NCBI GenBank assembly: GCA_031272075.1
Contig: JAISUK010000032.1
Coordinates: 1-36,121 of the forward strand
DNA: 36,121 nt
DNA from: Dysgonamonadaceae bacterium
Lineage (GTDB): Bacteria > Bacteroidota > Bacteroidia > Bacteroidales > Azobacteroidaceae
Direction: 5' to 3'
The notes under the pieces are model-generated. The model saw nothing but the letters and a program-made list of their open reading frames with translations. It was not told where the DNA came from and ran no database searches. The stretch's first letter is position 1. Every line of letters begins with the position of its first letter. Shown here one piece after another: positions 17,568-25,159 of this stretch. The position numbers and the translations under genes are program-made.

Positions 17568-18236
17568 TTAGAAATCTATTTGGTCTATCAATTCTAATTT
17601 TCCCCTTTTCCATTTTCGACTAATATCAAAACACAGCACGCTGCCTTTTTTGACAACATAAGTGCTGATTCTTGACTTGTGATTGCTATCCCAAAGACCT
17701 AAATCTTTAGATAAATATATATTAAGCCGCTCATTATTTTTGTCGGATTGGTAAGCATATTCCAGCCCAATAAGATCCCCATCGGAGGCGCCATCTATAC
17801 AACTTATGTAACATGTGTCTTTACCGATTATTACTTCTAACTGATTGGCCCGGAAATAGGTCGTATAGCACAACTGAATATCGCTTCTCTTAAAGATATA
17901 ATGCTTGCTACTTACATCATAGATCGAATCCTGATCGAATTTGATTAAAAGAGTAACCTTTTCGTCGCAAAAATTAAAAATTTTAGGCTCTTTTTCTCCA
18001 TTTTTTTGAAGATAAAGAACCCCGCTCAGTGAGCCGGAAAAAGTACCCGTCTTAAAATCTTGGAAAACCGACCATGCTCCTGCTTTCGAATAATCAGAAT
18101 AATAATTGTATATCTCTTCTTGAAAACGGTCAAGTTGCGCTTTTGCCTGAAAAGATACAACAAACACTGACGATATAACTATCCATTTTGCAATCGATAA
18201 AGATTGAAAAACTAATTTTTGTTTATGAACTCTCAT
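17568..18236 (-). CDS. Secreted protein of unknown function
   Basis: The 222-residue protein is not recognised. It has an N-terminal signal peptide with the hydrophobic run WIVISSVFVVSF and a likely cut after AKA, leaving about 190 mature residues rich in beta-strand-forming sequence. There are several cysteines (for example FCDEK, LCYTTYF, TCYISC, VLCFD), which suggests disulphides in the periplasm or outside the cell. A strong promoter precedes it and no partner gene lies on the same strand nearby, so it is a single-gene unit. Low GC compared with neighbours hints at horizontal acquisition. Confidence 0.75.
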   Translation of the reverse strand: MRVHKQKLVFQSLSIAKWIVISSVFVVSFQAKAQLDRFQEEIYNYYSDYSKAGAWSVFQDFKTGTFSGSLSGVLYLQKNGEKEPKIFNFCDEKVTLLIKFDQDSIYDVSSKHYIFKRSDIQLCYTTYFRANQLEVIIGKDTCYISCIDGASDGDLIGLEYAYQSDKNNERLNIYLSKDLGLWDSNHKSRISTYVVKKGSVLCFDISRKWKRGKLELIDQIDF

Positions 18237-18264
18237 GTCTTACTCATTTTTTTTGTCTTCTATG

Positions 18265-18295
18265 CAAATGTAAACAAAAAAAATCAGACAACAAA
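18265..18295 (-). promoter_or_regulatory. Promoter of the orphan secreted protein
   Basis: On the minus strand TTTG (18295-18292), 19 bases, then TACATTTG (18272-18265): a perfect Bacteroidota promoter, about 29 bases before the start codon. Confidence 0.78.
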
Positions 18296-18359
18296 ATATT
18301 ATAGGTAGACCTTAATATCACAAATCCAAAACAAGCGCTTTTATTTCAGAACTATTTCG

Positions 18360-18367
18360 TAACTTTG
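18360..18367 (+). promoter_or_regulatory. Candidate -7 box for the hydrolase lipoprotein
   Basis: TAACTTTG fits TAnnTTTG. It would place the partial repeat at 18381-18443 within the transcribed leader. No clear -33 element. Confidence 0.45.
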
Positions 18368-18380
18368 TCTTTTCAATGAC

Positions 18381-18443
18381 ACAAACAATTATCAACGACG
18401 TATGAAACGAGCATGATTGTACCATCATCCAAGTTGATGACAA
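18381..18443 (+). repeat. Partial copy of the ~90-base leader repeat
   Basis: The stretch contains ACAAACAATTAT, GACGTATG and AAACGAGCATGATT, then CATCCAAGTTGATGACAA, all in the order found in the complete copies; it then diverges. The ATG in the box opens only MKRA before TGA. A frame-shifted reading continues past the copy as ...IIQVDD and then KYKKKKEYGEELEKIFKFK to a TGA at 18499-18501, which may be remains of a gene. The copy lies upstream of, and in the same direction as, the hydrolase gene. Confidence 0.75.
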
Positions 18444-18524
18444 GTATAAAAAGAAAAAAGAATACGGCGAAGAATTGGAAAAGATATTTAAATTCAAATG
18501 AAGATGATGCAGGAAAAATCAATA

Positions 18525-19739
18525 ATGAACACCAAACGAAAAACACTCACAAAGCTTGTATTGTTGCTTGGATGTTTCGCTTGTTTTTTTGGTTGTAAAG
18601 AAATGCAAGGCCGACACGATGAAACAGTCTATATTCCCGTAGAGTATGATACCGTTACGGTCAAAATTTCGTATCCCGAAAAATGGACAAAAAATGATAA
18701 AATCATCATCTGGAGCATGCCTCCGCTTGATCAGGATTTTTTCCCTGATTCTATTGATGCGAATGTCAATCAATTGAGTTTGCCGCCGGTATTGCGGAGT
18801 GCTTTGCTGGTTTCCGGGTACGTCAATATCGAATACACCGGTCGCAATGACAGCATCGTAATTCTTAACCGCAAATACTGCATTGCTGATTTGAACACCA
18901 AAGCTGTGGATTTGGATCATTTGCTGGAATATCTCCATTCAAACAAGGCATTGAGAGATAAAAAAATTATCTTGATTGGTTATAGTGAGGGCGGGTCGAT
19001 AAACATTAAAACCGCGAGTAAAAGGCAATCTGATATTTCAGCGATGATTCAATTGGCTGCAGGGGCGCTTCCAGGTAAACAAATAACTGAATATCAAAAA
19101 GAACAAAATTTCTTGGCGACCATGCTTTATATTACGCAGAATGGACGTCAAGATGCAATGGACAGAACAACAAACAGGGTGAGTTCATTAGACAGCTATC
19201 ATAAAGCAGATTCCAATAGCGTAATTCAATATCTCAAAGAAAATATTGAGCCTGTGGAAGATTTGATTTCTCAATTCGACAACGTTGATTCCATTTATTT
19301 TCATCTCGATTCGTATTTATGGAACAGATGGGAAAAGGAAAGCCTGGAAACAAAACTATTTTGGATCAATCATTTTGAAAATTATTACAGGTTTTTTGCC
19401 GGCAGAATCACTCCTAATCAAATCACAGTCAGGACTTTTACTCCTGAAAACTATTACCCGCTAATTCAATGCCCGGTTCTGGCAGTTCAAGGCACGAAGG
19501 ATGAGCTGATAGACTGTTATCCGAACATTGAAAAAATGGACAGCTTATTGGTAAAAGGAGGCAATCGGCGCTTTGAATCAATGATATTGGAAGGCTACTA
19601 TCACAGTTTGGTGAAAGGAGATAAAGAACACGAATATGCGCTCTATCAAAATAAGGTCGTTTCGATGCATCGAAAGCCCAATCTGCACATCGAAGACAGC
19701 GTGATTATGAAGATCATAGAATGGATTGATAAACAATGA
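18525..19739 (+). CDS. Alpha/beta-hydrolase-like lipoprotein
   Basis: From the ATG at 18525, preceded by AGGAAAAA as a ribosome site, the protein is 404 residues. The signal peptide ends with the lipobox FFGC, giving a lipidated cysteine at residue 24. The nucleophile elbow GYSEGG (S154) and the later segments PVLAVQGTKDELID (candidate Asp) and LEGYYHSL (candidate His) complete a plausible catalytic triad. Such proteins act as esterases or peptidases; the substrate is unknown. An upstream in-frame ATG would add nine residues, but the internal start has the better ribosome site. The gene stands alone, with a repeat-bearing leader. Confidence 0.78.
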   Translation: MNTKRKTLTKLVLLLGCFACFFGCKEMQGRHDETVYIPVEYDTVTVKISYPEKWTKNDKIIIWSMPPLDQDFFPDSIDANVNQLSLPPVLRSALLVSGYVNIEYTGRNDSIVILNRKYCIADLNTKAVDLDHLLEYLHSNKALRDKKIILIGYSEGGSINIKTASKRQSDISAMIQLAAGALPGKQITEYQKEQNFLATMLYITQNGRQDAMDRTTNRVSSLDSYHKADSNSVIQYLKENIEPVEDLISQFDNVDSIYFHLDSYLWNRWEKESLETKLFWINHFENYYRFFAGRITPNQITVRTFTPENYYPLIQCPVLAVQGTKDELIDCYPNIEKMDSLLVKGGNRRFESMILEGYYHSLVKGDKEHEYALYQNKVVSMHRKPNLHIEDSVIMKIIEWIDKQ

Positions 19740-19982
19740 TAAAACGTTTCCCCCACGAATAATATCATGATTCACCGTTGGTGATACATACATTTTCTTG
19801 CTCTATGCTCCAATTCTTCCATTTAGACAGAATTTGCGACTTCTTTATGAATAGAGTGAAAGGAACACGACCAATGATTGGTGGTTCAAACCATATATCC
19901 CCGCTTTCCGGTATAAAATAATTGCCTGTAATAATTCAGACAGTCACACCTTTTATCAAGGCAATCAGAACAATCACAAAAA
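19740..19982. other. Gene-poor stretch beyond the hydrolase
   Basis: No protein is recognised. On the minus strand a frame without ATG is open from about 19935 to a TGA at 19765-19767 and includes SGDIWFEPPIIGRVPFTLF, which could be a gene remnant. Another minus frame is cysteine-rich and ends at 19886; it arises from a TGT/GAT-rich tract and is not convincing. Confidence 0.35.
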
Positions 19983-20180
19983 TCACAGTTCAGACAGCGT
20001 CTTAACAAACTCAGTTACGGTCAGAGGATGTACTCCAATGAATGCGGGCTATTGCGCATTTTGAAACTTTTTTGTCAAGCAGGGCTTTGATTTTCCGCTC
20101 TTTGCCGGTCAGTTTCCTGACTTTCGACTTGCTGCCACCTGCCCGCAAATCCAAAACGACCTCGTCCTTGATAAGAAATA
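19983..20180 (-). pseudogene. Remnant of a site-specific recombinase (resolvase-type C-terminus)
   Basis: The minus strand encodes VVLDLRAGGSKSKVRKLTG, then KERKIKALLDKKVSKCAIARI, followed after a one-base shift by IGVHPLTVTEFVKTLSEL and a TGA. This matches the helix-turn-helix tail of serine recombinases (resolvase/invertase type), in which a linker precedes a helix-turn-helix ending near the C-terminus. No catalytic domain is present, and the frame is broken near the CATTGG at about 20040. It appears to be a decayed fragment of a mobile element. Confidence 0.6.
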
Positions 20181-20213
20181 TTCCTTAACCTGAGTTCGAG
20201 TACCATTTAAATG

Positions 20214-20654
20214 CTATATTTGAAATAATTTTGCAAAAATAGCAAATAAAATCGAAAAATCATAAGGATGGAACGGGATTTCATTCCAATTTCTTGATGA
20301 TTTAATTCTATACACCCTGCGCAAATCCATAATCCGCTTCTGATTTTCCAAAGTCCAGGCAAGCAAATTTTCGAGGTGCGGCATTAAACTTTCTCCCAAA
20401 TCGCTCAAACTGTACTCGACACGCGGCGGAACTTCGGGATAAATTTTTCGTTTCACAAAGCCGTCTTCTTCGAGTGAGCGCAGCGTTACGGTCAACATTC
20501 GCTGCGAAATGTCGCCGATTGACTTCTGAATTTCGTTAAATCGTAACGTACCGTTGGTTTTCAGCGTTTTGAAAACCAAAAGCGACCATTTATCGCCAAA
20601 CCGGCTGATGACGTCGCGTATCGGGCAAGTGCCCTCATGTAAAAATTTTTCCAT
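20214..20654 (-). CDS. HxlR family transcriptional regulator
   Basis: The protein is 146 residues from MEKFLHEGTCPIRDVISRFGDKWSLLVF, with the conserved cysteine in GTCPIRD and the winged helix-turn-helix (TLRFNEIQKSIGDISQRMLTVTLRSLEEDGFVKR) of the HxlR family. These are small DNA-binding repressors or activators, often redox- or metabolite-responsive through the N-terminal cysteine. Relatives usually end near MDLRR, at about 118 residues; here a further 28 residues (SSRNWNEIPFHPYDF...) look like translated non-coding DNA, so the normal stop seems lost. A TTG start four codons earlier lies in the repeat. Two tandem repeat units form most of its leader. Confidence 0.88.
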   Translation of the reverse strand: MEKFLHEGTCPIRDVISRFGDKWSLLVFKTLKTNGTLRFNEIQKSIGDISQRMLTVTLRSLEEDGFVKRKIYPEVPPRVEYSLSDLGESLMPHLENLLAWTLENQKRIMDLRRVYRIKSSRNWNEIPFHPYDFSILFAIFAKLFQI

Positions 20655-20656
20655 TT

Positions 20657-20746
20657 TATATGTCAATCATTTGTTTTTAAAAGGTCGAATGGAACTCGCA
20701 TGTCATTATTTTCATCAACTTGGATGTTTGCAAATCATGCTCGTTT
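20657..20746 (-). repeat. Leader repeat, unit 2 of the HxlR pair
   Basis: Read in the direction of the HxlR gene, it begins AAACGAGCATGATTTGC, continues CATCCAAGTTGATGAAAA, CATGCGAGTTCCATTCGACC, then an A-rich part, and ends with GATTGACATATAAA, a degenerate form of the usual GACGTATG end box. It directly abuts the HxlR start. It has five T (plus strand) in the homopolymer before AAAAGG. Confidence 0.9.
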
Positions 20747-20837
20747 CATACGTCAATAATTTGTTTTTTAAAAGGTCGAATGGAACTCGCATGTCATTAT
20801 TTTCATCAACTTGGATGTTTGCAAATCATGCTCGTTT
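20747..20837 (-). repeat. Leader repeat, unit 1 of the HxlR pair
   Basis: Nearly identical to its neighbour and in direct tandem with it, but with six T in the homopolymer and an intact TTATTGACGTATG end. No spacer lies between the two units. Confidence 0.9.
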
Positions 20838-20882
20838 CTGAAAAATTAGTTTACTGAAAATCAATAACAGTTGTTTCAAAGT

Positions 20883-20902
20883 TGATAATCAGTTTGTTAT
20901 CA
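20883..20902. promoter_or_regulatory. Inverted repeat near the HxlR transcription start
   Basis: TGATAA (20883-20888) and TTATCA (20897-20902) form an inverted repeat with an eight-base gap, downstream of the predicted HxlR promoter. It could be an operator. Confidence 0.4.
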
Positions 20903-20907
20903 CTTGC

Positions 20908-20956
20908 GTAATCAAATTACCATTCGTAACTTTACTACGCAAAAGTAATCAAATTA
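20908..20956. promoter_or_regulatory. Direct repeats GTAATCAAATTA around the HxlR promoter
   Basis: The 12-base sequence GTAATCAAATTA occurs exactly twice, at 20908-20919 and 20945-20956, 37 bases apart. The second copy overlaps the -7 box. This is the layout of an autoregulated operator, probably for HxlR itself. From here to 21087 only a small hairpin (GCAAC 21026-21030 / GTTGC 21037-21041) is notable. Confidence 0.5.
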
Positions 20957-20969
20957 TTATTAATAACAA
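20940..20969 (-). promoter_or_regulatory. Promoter of the HxlR gene
   Basis: On the minus strand TTG (20969-20967), 19 bases, then TACTTTTG (20947-20940). This predicts a leader of about 280 bases that includes both repeat units. Confidence 0.7.
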
Positions 20970-21087
20970 TATTTATAGTAATCTTACTTGACCGAAATGG
21001 ATGTGCAAAAAAAAATGGCCATGTTGCAACTTTTCGGTTGCTTGCATACGTCTAACCATTGATTATTCAAATTTAATTTGTATTTTT

Positions 21088-21513
21088 ATGGAGTATTATG
21101 AGTTTATTACTGCTATTTTAGCTATCGGGGGACCGATTGTGCTGATTATTGTGATCGTCAGTTTGCAGTGCGACGTGAAGAAAACGCGTTACAAGATGCA
21201 GGCAGATATTTACACGAAAGCGATTGACAAAGGTCAGGAAATTCCACGCGCTTTGCCTGATCTTTTTGAAACAGAACCGATCAAACGCGTCGTGTCGGAG
21301 GGCAAGAAATTTCATGACGGGATAGTCCTTATTACTATCGGTATAGGCATTATACTGTTCTCTCTTTTTGCTTTTTGGAACAATGAGTTTGTGAGATTTG
21401 CATTAGGGTGTGGCATCATCCCGATCGTTGTCGGTGGCGGCAAATTGCTGACTTATTATCTCTACAAGAGAAGGACGTCGATTGAAGATAGCAAAACTAC
21501 CGATTTACAGTGA
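21088..21513 (+). CDS. DUF6249-like small membrane protein
   Basis: From MEYYEFITAILAIGG the protein is 141 residues. It has an N-terminal transmembrane helix (AILAIGGPIVLIIVIVSL), a charged cytoplasmic segment (KKTRYKMQADIYTKAIDKGQ) and two further helices (IVLITIGIGIILFSLFAF; FALGCGIIPIVVGGGKLL). This pattern fits the DUF6249 family, often encoded beside an ECF sigma factor in Bacteroidota. Function is unknown; it may be part of the membrane-sensing side of that sigma system. An ATG 29 codons upstream gives a cysteine-rich tail lacking family similarity, so the later start is preferred. Confidence 0.75.
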   Translation: MEYYEFITAILAIGGPIVLIIVIVSLQCDVKKTRYKMQADIYTKAIDKGQEIPRALPDLFETEPIKRVVSEGKKFHDGIVLITIGIGIILFSLFAFWNNEFVRFALGCGIIPIVVGGGKLLTYYLYKRRTSIEDSKTTDLQ

Positions 21514-21522
21514 TTTATAGAA

Positions 21523-22056
21523 ATGATGAATGAAACTTTGCTGGTTTCTCGCGCCGCCCTGTTGGGCGACAAGGACGCTTTCGGGCGATTGGTAACGCTA
21601 TACCAGTCGCCTGTAAGGCGTTTCTTCTTCAATCTGACCAATGGCGACGAGAAGCACAGTAAAGACCTTGCACAAGAGACTTTCATCAAAGCTTGGCTGC
21701 ATATCGGCTCGTTTCGCGCGGCGGCCATGTTTTCCACCTGGCTCTACAGAATTGCGTACAATGTATTCTGCGACGATTGTCGAAACCGGAATTGGACTTC
21801 CGACCTCGAAGAATTGGCTGTCGCGGAAGCATATAACAATGTTTCCGCAGCTGACCTCAAAATGGATTTACGCCAATGTCTCGCACAACTGAAAGCCGAC
21901 GAACGCACCGTCCTGACGCTGTTCTATATCGAAGACCTATCGATTGCGCGGATAGCCGCCATCATGAACTGCCCCACAGGAACCGTCAAATCGCACCTCC
22001 ACCGAGGCCGCGAAAACCTTGCAATGTACTTAAAAAAATATGGTTATGATCAATGA
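21523..22056 (+). CDS. RNA polymerase ECF-type sigma factor
   Basis: The 177-residue protein has sigma region 2 (LAQETFIKAWLHIGSFR...FSTWLYRIAYNVFCDDCR) and region 4 (LKADERTVLTLFYIEDLSIARIAAIMNCPTGTVKSHLHRGRENL). There is no region 1 or 3, so it is an extracytoplasmic-function sigma factor directing RNA polymerase to a specific regulon. It follows the DUF6249 gene by nine bases and overlaps the next gene. A second ATG lies one codon later and either may be used. Confidence 0.93.
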   Translation: MMNETLLVSRAALLGDKDAFGRLVTLYQSPVRRFFFNLTNGDEKHSKDLAQETFIKAWLHIGSFRAAAMFSTWLYRIAYNVFCDDCRNRNWTSDLEELAVAEAYNNVSAADLKMDLRQCLAQLKADERTVLTLFYIEDLSIARIAAIMNCPTGTVKSHLHRGRENLAMYLKKYGYDQ

Positions 22057-22366
22057 CATCGAACTAAAGCAATTATTTGAAAAAGCGCGTATCGAAATTT
22101 CCGACAACCATTTTGTCCGGGATTTGAAAGACGGACTGCCTCATCGCCCTTCGCTGCTGCCGCAACTTGTGATGGGTGCGTGTGGTGTTGCGGCATTACT
22201 GCTGGCCTTCCTGCTGCAAGGCGCCGAGCCTTTTTTCAGTAATCTGACCGATTTGTTTGTGAGCATACGTCACTTACAAGCGCCTTCAATCCCATCCATC
22301 GCCACCTATCTCACCGCATTGTGCGGTATCGGCGCAATTTGGTACGGCATGGTAGAAATGGAATAA
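22040..22366 (+). CDS. Small membrane protein partner of the sigma factor (DUF5056-like)
   Basis: The 108-residue protein has a soluble N-terminus (MINDIELKQLFEKARIEISDNHFVRDL...) and two transmembrane helices (LVMGACGVAALLLAFLL and IATYLTALCGIGAIWYGM). This resembles short proteins encoded after sigma factors in Bacteroidota and may be an anti-sigma-like factor, though no zinc-binding anti-sigma motif is present. It overlaps the end of the sigma gene by 17 bases, indicating coupling. The start could be ATG at 22040 or 22046. Confidence 0.7.
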   Translation: MVMINDIELKQLFEKARIEISDNHFVRDLKDGLPHRPSLLPQLVMGACGVAALLLAFLLQGAEPFFSNLTDLFVSIRHLQAPSIPSIATYLTALCGIGAIWYGMVEME

Positions 22367-22377
22367 AAAATATTTTA

Positions 22378-22385
22378 TACATTTG
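22378..22385 (+). promoter_or_regulatory. Candidate -7 box for the sugar porter
   Basis: TACATTTG matches TAnnTTTG and is 30 bases before the start codon, 12 bases past the previous stop. The -33 region is weak. Confidence 0.5.
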
Positions 22386-22414
22386 CGGCATGCAAATAAA
22401 ATATTTTACATGCC

Positions 22415-23815
22415 ATGATCAATTTCAGATATCTGATTTTTCTTTCTTTCGTAGCGGCGCTGGGAGGATTTCTTTTCGGTTATGATACTGCCGTCATTTC
22501 CGGCACTGTCAATCAGGTTTCCACCCAGTTTGGGCTGGATACGATAGCGCAGGGCTGGTATGTTGGGTGTGCGCTGGTAGGCTCTATTGCGGGCGTGATG
22601 ATGGCAGGATGGCTTTCCGACAGGTATGGACGCAAAAACATCATGATATTGTCATCGGTATTGTTCTCTATTTCCGCCATTGGATGTGCCGTCAGTGCCG
22701 ATATTCAACAGCTTGTCATTTATCGAATCGTTGGCGGGATCGGCATCGGCGTGGCTTCGATCGTCTCTCCGCTGTATATTTCCGAAATCTCGGCCGCAAA
22801 ATACCGCGGCAGCATGGTGACCATTTTTCAGTTGGCCATTACCGTCGGCTTTTTCTGCGCCTATTTGGTCAATTTTGGATTGCTGGAACTGTCGGGAAGT
22901 GATTTCCACGCCGTCAATCCGCTCCTGAGAAAAATTTTCAGCGACGAAGTCTGGAGGGGCATGTTGGGCGCCGAGACTTTCCCCGCAGTGCTGTTTTTTA
23001 TTACCATATTCTTTATTCCCGAAAGTCCGCGCTGGTTGCTTGTAAAGCAGCGTGAAAACCAGTCATTGCTCATTCTGAATAAAATATACCTCAGCAACGA
23101 TGCGGCGGTTGGCCAGATGAACGAAACCAAACAGACCCTGCTGTCGGAAACACGCTCGGAGTGGCGAGAGTTGTGGAAACCCGGCATCCGCAGAGCCGTC
23201 ATCATCGGCGTAGCCATCGCGATGTTAGGACAGTTTATGGGCGTCAATGCCGTGCTGTATTATGGACCCACCATTTTTGAAAATAACGGACTGTCGGGCG
23301 GCGATTCTCTGTTTTATCAGGTGATGGTAGGACTGGCAAATACCGCTGCCACTGTGATAGCATTGTTTATCATCGATCGTGTAGGGAGAAAAAAACTCAT
23401 CTATTTCGGCGTGTCGGCGATGATATTTTTCCTTTTGCTGATTGCCGTCTATTTTTCCAAGGGCGAATCGTGGGGATTGCCCAATATCTTGCTGCTGGTC
23501 TTCTTTATGGCCTATATTTTCAGTACAGCGATTTCGATCTCTGCGGTGGTTTTTGTGCTGCTGTCGGAGATGTATCCCAACAAAGTGCGGGGGTTGGCGA
23601 TGTCGGTTGCAGGGCTGTCGCTTTGGACAGGCACTTTCCTGATTGGTCAGTTGACACCCTGGCTATTGGCGAACCTGACGCCCGCCGGCACTTTTGTGCT
23701 CTTTGCCCTCATGTGTATCCCGTATATGCTGATTATGTGGAAAACTGTTCCCGAAACGGCAGGCATGTCGCTGGAAGCCATCGAAGAACACTGGATTAAT
23801 TCTCAAAAATCCTGA
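22415..23815 (+). CDS. Sugar-porter family MFS transporter
   Basis: The 466-residue protein has twelve predicted transmembrane helices and the sugar-porter signatures: GFLFGYDTAVISG, DRYGRKN in the first cytoplasmic loop, PESPRWLL after helix 6, GQFMGVNAVLYYGP in helix 7, DRVGRKKL, and PETAGMSLEAIEEHW at the end. It should import a monosaccharide or small sugar by proton symport. It converges with the ROK repressor, overlapping it by 20 bases at their stops. An AGE epimerase lies beyond, so a regulon for one sugar is likely; glucose, mannose or an N-acetyl sugar are all possible. The sequence does not tell which. Confidence 0.93.
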   Translation: MINFRYLIFLSFVAALGGFLFGYDTAVISGTVNQVSTQFGLDTIAQGWYVGCALVGSIAGVMMAGWLSDRYGRKNIMILSSVLFSISAIGCAVSADIQQLVIYRIVGGIGIGVASIVSPLYISEISAAKYRGSMVTIFQLAITVGFFCAYLVNFGLLELSGSDFHAVNPLLRKIFSDEVWRGMLGAETFPAVLFFITIFFIPESPRWLLVKQRENQSLLILNKIYLSNDAAVGQMNETKQTLLSETRSEWRELWKPGIRRAVIIGVAIAMLGQFMGVNAVLYYGPTIFENNGLSGGDSLFYQVMVGLANTAATVIALFIIDRVGRKKLIYFGVSAMIFFLLLIAVYFSKGESWGLPNILLLVFFMAYIFSTAISISAVVFVLLSEMYPNKVRGLAMSVAGLSLWTGTFLIGQLTPWLLANLTPAGTFVLFALMCIPYMLIMWKTVPETAGMSLEAIEEHWINSQKS

Positions 23816-24998
23816 GGCGTGCAATCATGCAGGCGCCGATGACGCCCGTCTTTTCTTTCAGTTTGGAAGTGATGATGACCGAATCTTTATTCACCAGATT
23901 GAGGGAATATTTCCGAATAGAAGTGATGATGGGCTGCATGATGTAATCTCCTGTCAATGCGAGCGTTCCACCGATGACAACCATTTCGGGGTTAAAAATA
24001 TTGATGATGCCCGCCAGGTGTTCTCCGAGTTTGCGGCCGATGTCTTCAAGCAAATCGATACAAAGCACATCTTCACGATTGATGGCCTGAACAATATCCG
24101 TCAATGTAATCTGCTCATTCTTATTGAATTTTTTCGAGAGCAGTGACGTCACCCCTTCTCCCAGTCGCTTCATCAGGCGTCGGTGCATCGCAGAACCGGA
24201 GACTTCCGTTTCAAGGCAACCTTTTTTCCCACAATGGCAGATAATCTCGTTGTCATAACTTTTCACATGACCGAACTCTCCAGAAAAACCAGATTTGCCT
24301 CGGTAGACCTTCCCGTCGATGATGATGCCGATTGCCAGCCCCCAACTGAGATTCACGAAGATCACGTCTTTTTCTTTCGCTACGCATCCGGCGATATATT
24401 CGCCATAAGTCATCGCCCGCGTATCGTTGTCGATTGTCACCCGGTAATTGAGGCGTTCACGTAAAATATCCACCAAAGGGCGTTCCTCGAAATAAAAAAT
24501 ACTGTAACTGTAGCCCGATTCGGAATTGACTCTGCCGGAGATGTTTAATGCAATGTTCAGGATTTTTGTCTTGTCAATCGTTTGTTTTTCGATAAAATCC
24601 TGGATAATTGTGATCAGCCGGTCAAGCGCTTCGGGCGAATTTCTCAGCACATAAGGCACTTCCATTGAAAAATCGATCATGTCTCCCTTGAAATCCGTCA
24701 ACGCAATATTGACGCCAAACTGTTTGATATCAACGCCGACAAAATAGGCTGCATCCGGATTCAGTCCATAAAGGTTGGGATGACGGCCGCCGTTGGTTTC
24801 AAGTTTCCCATAATCTTCCAGACTGCCGTTATCACACATGCTGTTGATAATCTTTGTTGTGGTCGGGACGCTCATGCCGATCTCTTTCGCCAGCTCGGAA
24901 ATCGTACTGCTACCATTCTGAATGACATACAGAATGATTTTCTTTTTCATCAACGCTTCTTTTGTCCCTTTTTCTATTTCGTACAGCAACTTGTTCAT
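23796..24998 (-). CDS. ROK family transcriptional repressor
   Basis: The 400-residue protein has an N-terminal winged helix-turn-helix (STISELAKEIGMSVPTTTKIINSM) and a ROK sugar-binding domain. The zinc signature GHVKSYDNEIICHCGKKGCLET and the segment IDNDTRAMTYGEY are present, and the C-terminus ends with NPEMVVIGGTLAL and GVIGACMIARL. This is the NagC/XylR type rather than a plain kinase. It should bind DNA and release it when a sugar or sugar phosphate is present; the divergent AGE gene and convergent MFS gene are obvious candidate targets. The stop overlaps the MFS stop on the other strand by 20 bases. Two leader repeats lie upstream. Confidence 0.9.
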   Translation of the reverse strand: MNKLLYEIEKGTKEALMKKKIILYVIQNGSSTISELAKEIGMSVPTTTKIINSMCDNGSLEDYGKLETNGGRHPNLYGLNPDAAYFVGVDIKQFGVNIALTDFKGDMIDFSMEVPYVLRNSPEALDRLITIIQDFIEKQTIDKTKILNIALNISGRVNSESGYSYSIFYFEERPLVDILRERLNYRVTIDNDTRAMTYGEYIAGCVAKEKDVIFVNLSWGLAIGIIIDGKVYRGKSGFSGEFGHVKSYDNEIICHCGKKGCLETEVSGSAMHRRLMKRLGEGVTSLLSKKFNKNEQITLTDIVQAINREDVLCIDLLEDIGRKLGEHLAGIINIFNPEMVVIGGTLALTGDYIMQPIITSIRKYSLNLVNKDSVIITSKLKEKTGVIGACMIARLRIFEN

Positions 24999-25020
24999 AT
25001 ACTTCTTGTTTAATGTGTAA

Positions 25021-25049
25021 CAAAATTACAAAAAAAATCATTACGGCAA
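25021..25049 (-). promoter_or_regulatory. Candidate promoter of the ROK gene
   Basis: On the minus strand TTG (25049-25047), 18 bases, then TAATTTTG (25028-25021), about 23 bases before the start codon. If correct, the repeats at 25070-25251 lie just upstream of the promoter rather than in the leader. Confidence 0.55.
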
Positions 25050-25069
25050 TGATCCTGTCATAATTATTT

Positions 25070-25159
25070 CATTCGTCAATAATTTGTTTTTAAAAGGTCG
25101 AATGGAACTCGCATGTCATTATTGTCATCAACTTGGATGTTTGCAAATCATGCTCGTTT
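25070..25159 (-). repeat. Leader repeat, unit proximal to the ROK gene
   Basis: It matches the HxlR pair closely (GCA, TTT GCA and TTC codon variants) and ends with GACGAATG instead of GACGTATG. Homopolymer length is five T. Orientation is toward the ROK gene. Confidence 0.9.

Noticed and set aside
18413..18598. Small open frame upstream of the hydrolase lipoprotein
   Set aside because: It starts inside the partial repeat and overlaps the hydrolase signal peptide out of frame.
19886..20014. Cysteine-rich minus-strand frame as a small metal-binding peptide
   Set aside because: It arises from a TGT/GAT-rich tract, lacks an ATG and overlaps the recombinase remnant in another frame.
20657..20837. 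Tandem repeats as a CRISPR array
   Set aside because: Units are about 90 bases, directly abutting without spacers, only two per site, and no cas genes are present.
20554..20841. Open frame running through the tandem repeats on the plus strand
   Set aside because: It is antisense to the HxlR gene and repeats the same peptide-like text because the DNA is duplicated; copy differences are less codon-like in this frame.
22415..23815. MFS transporter as a NanT sialic acid importer
   Set aside because: The motifs are those of the sugar-porter family, and no neuraminate lyase is in the window.
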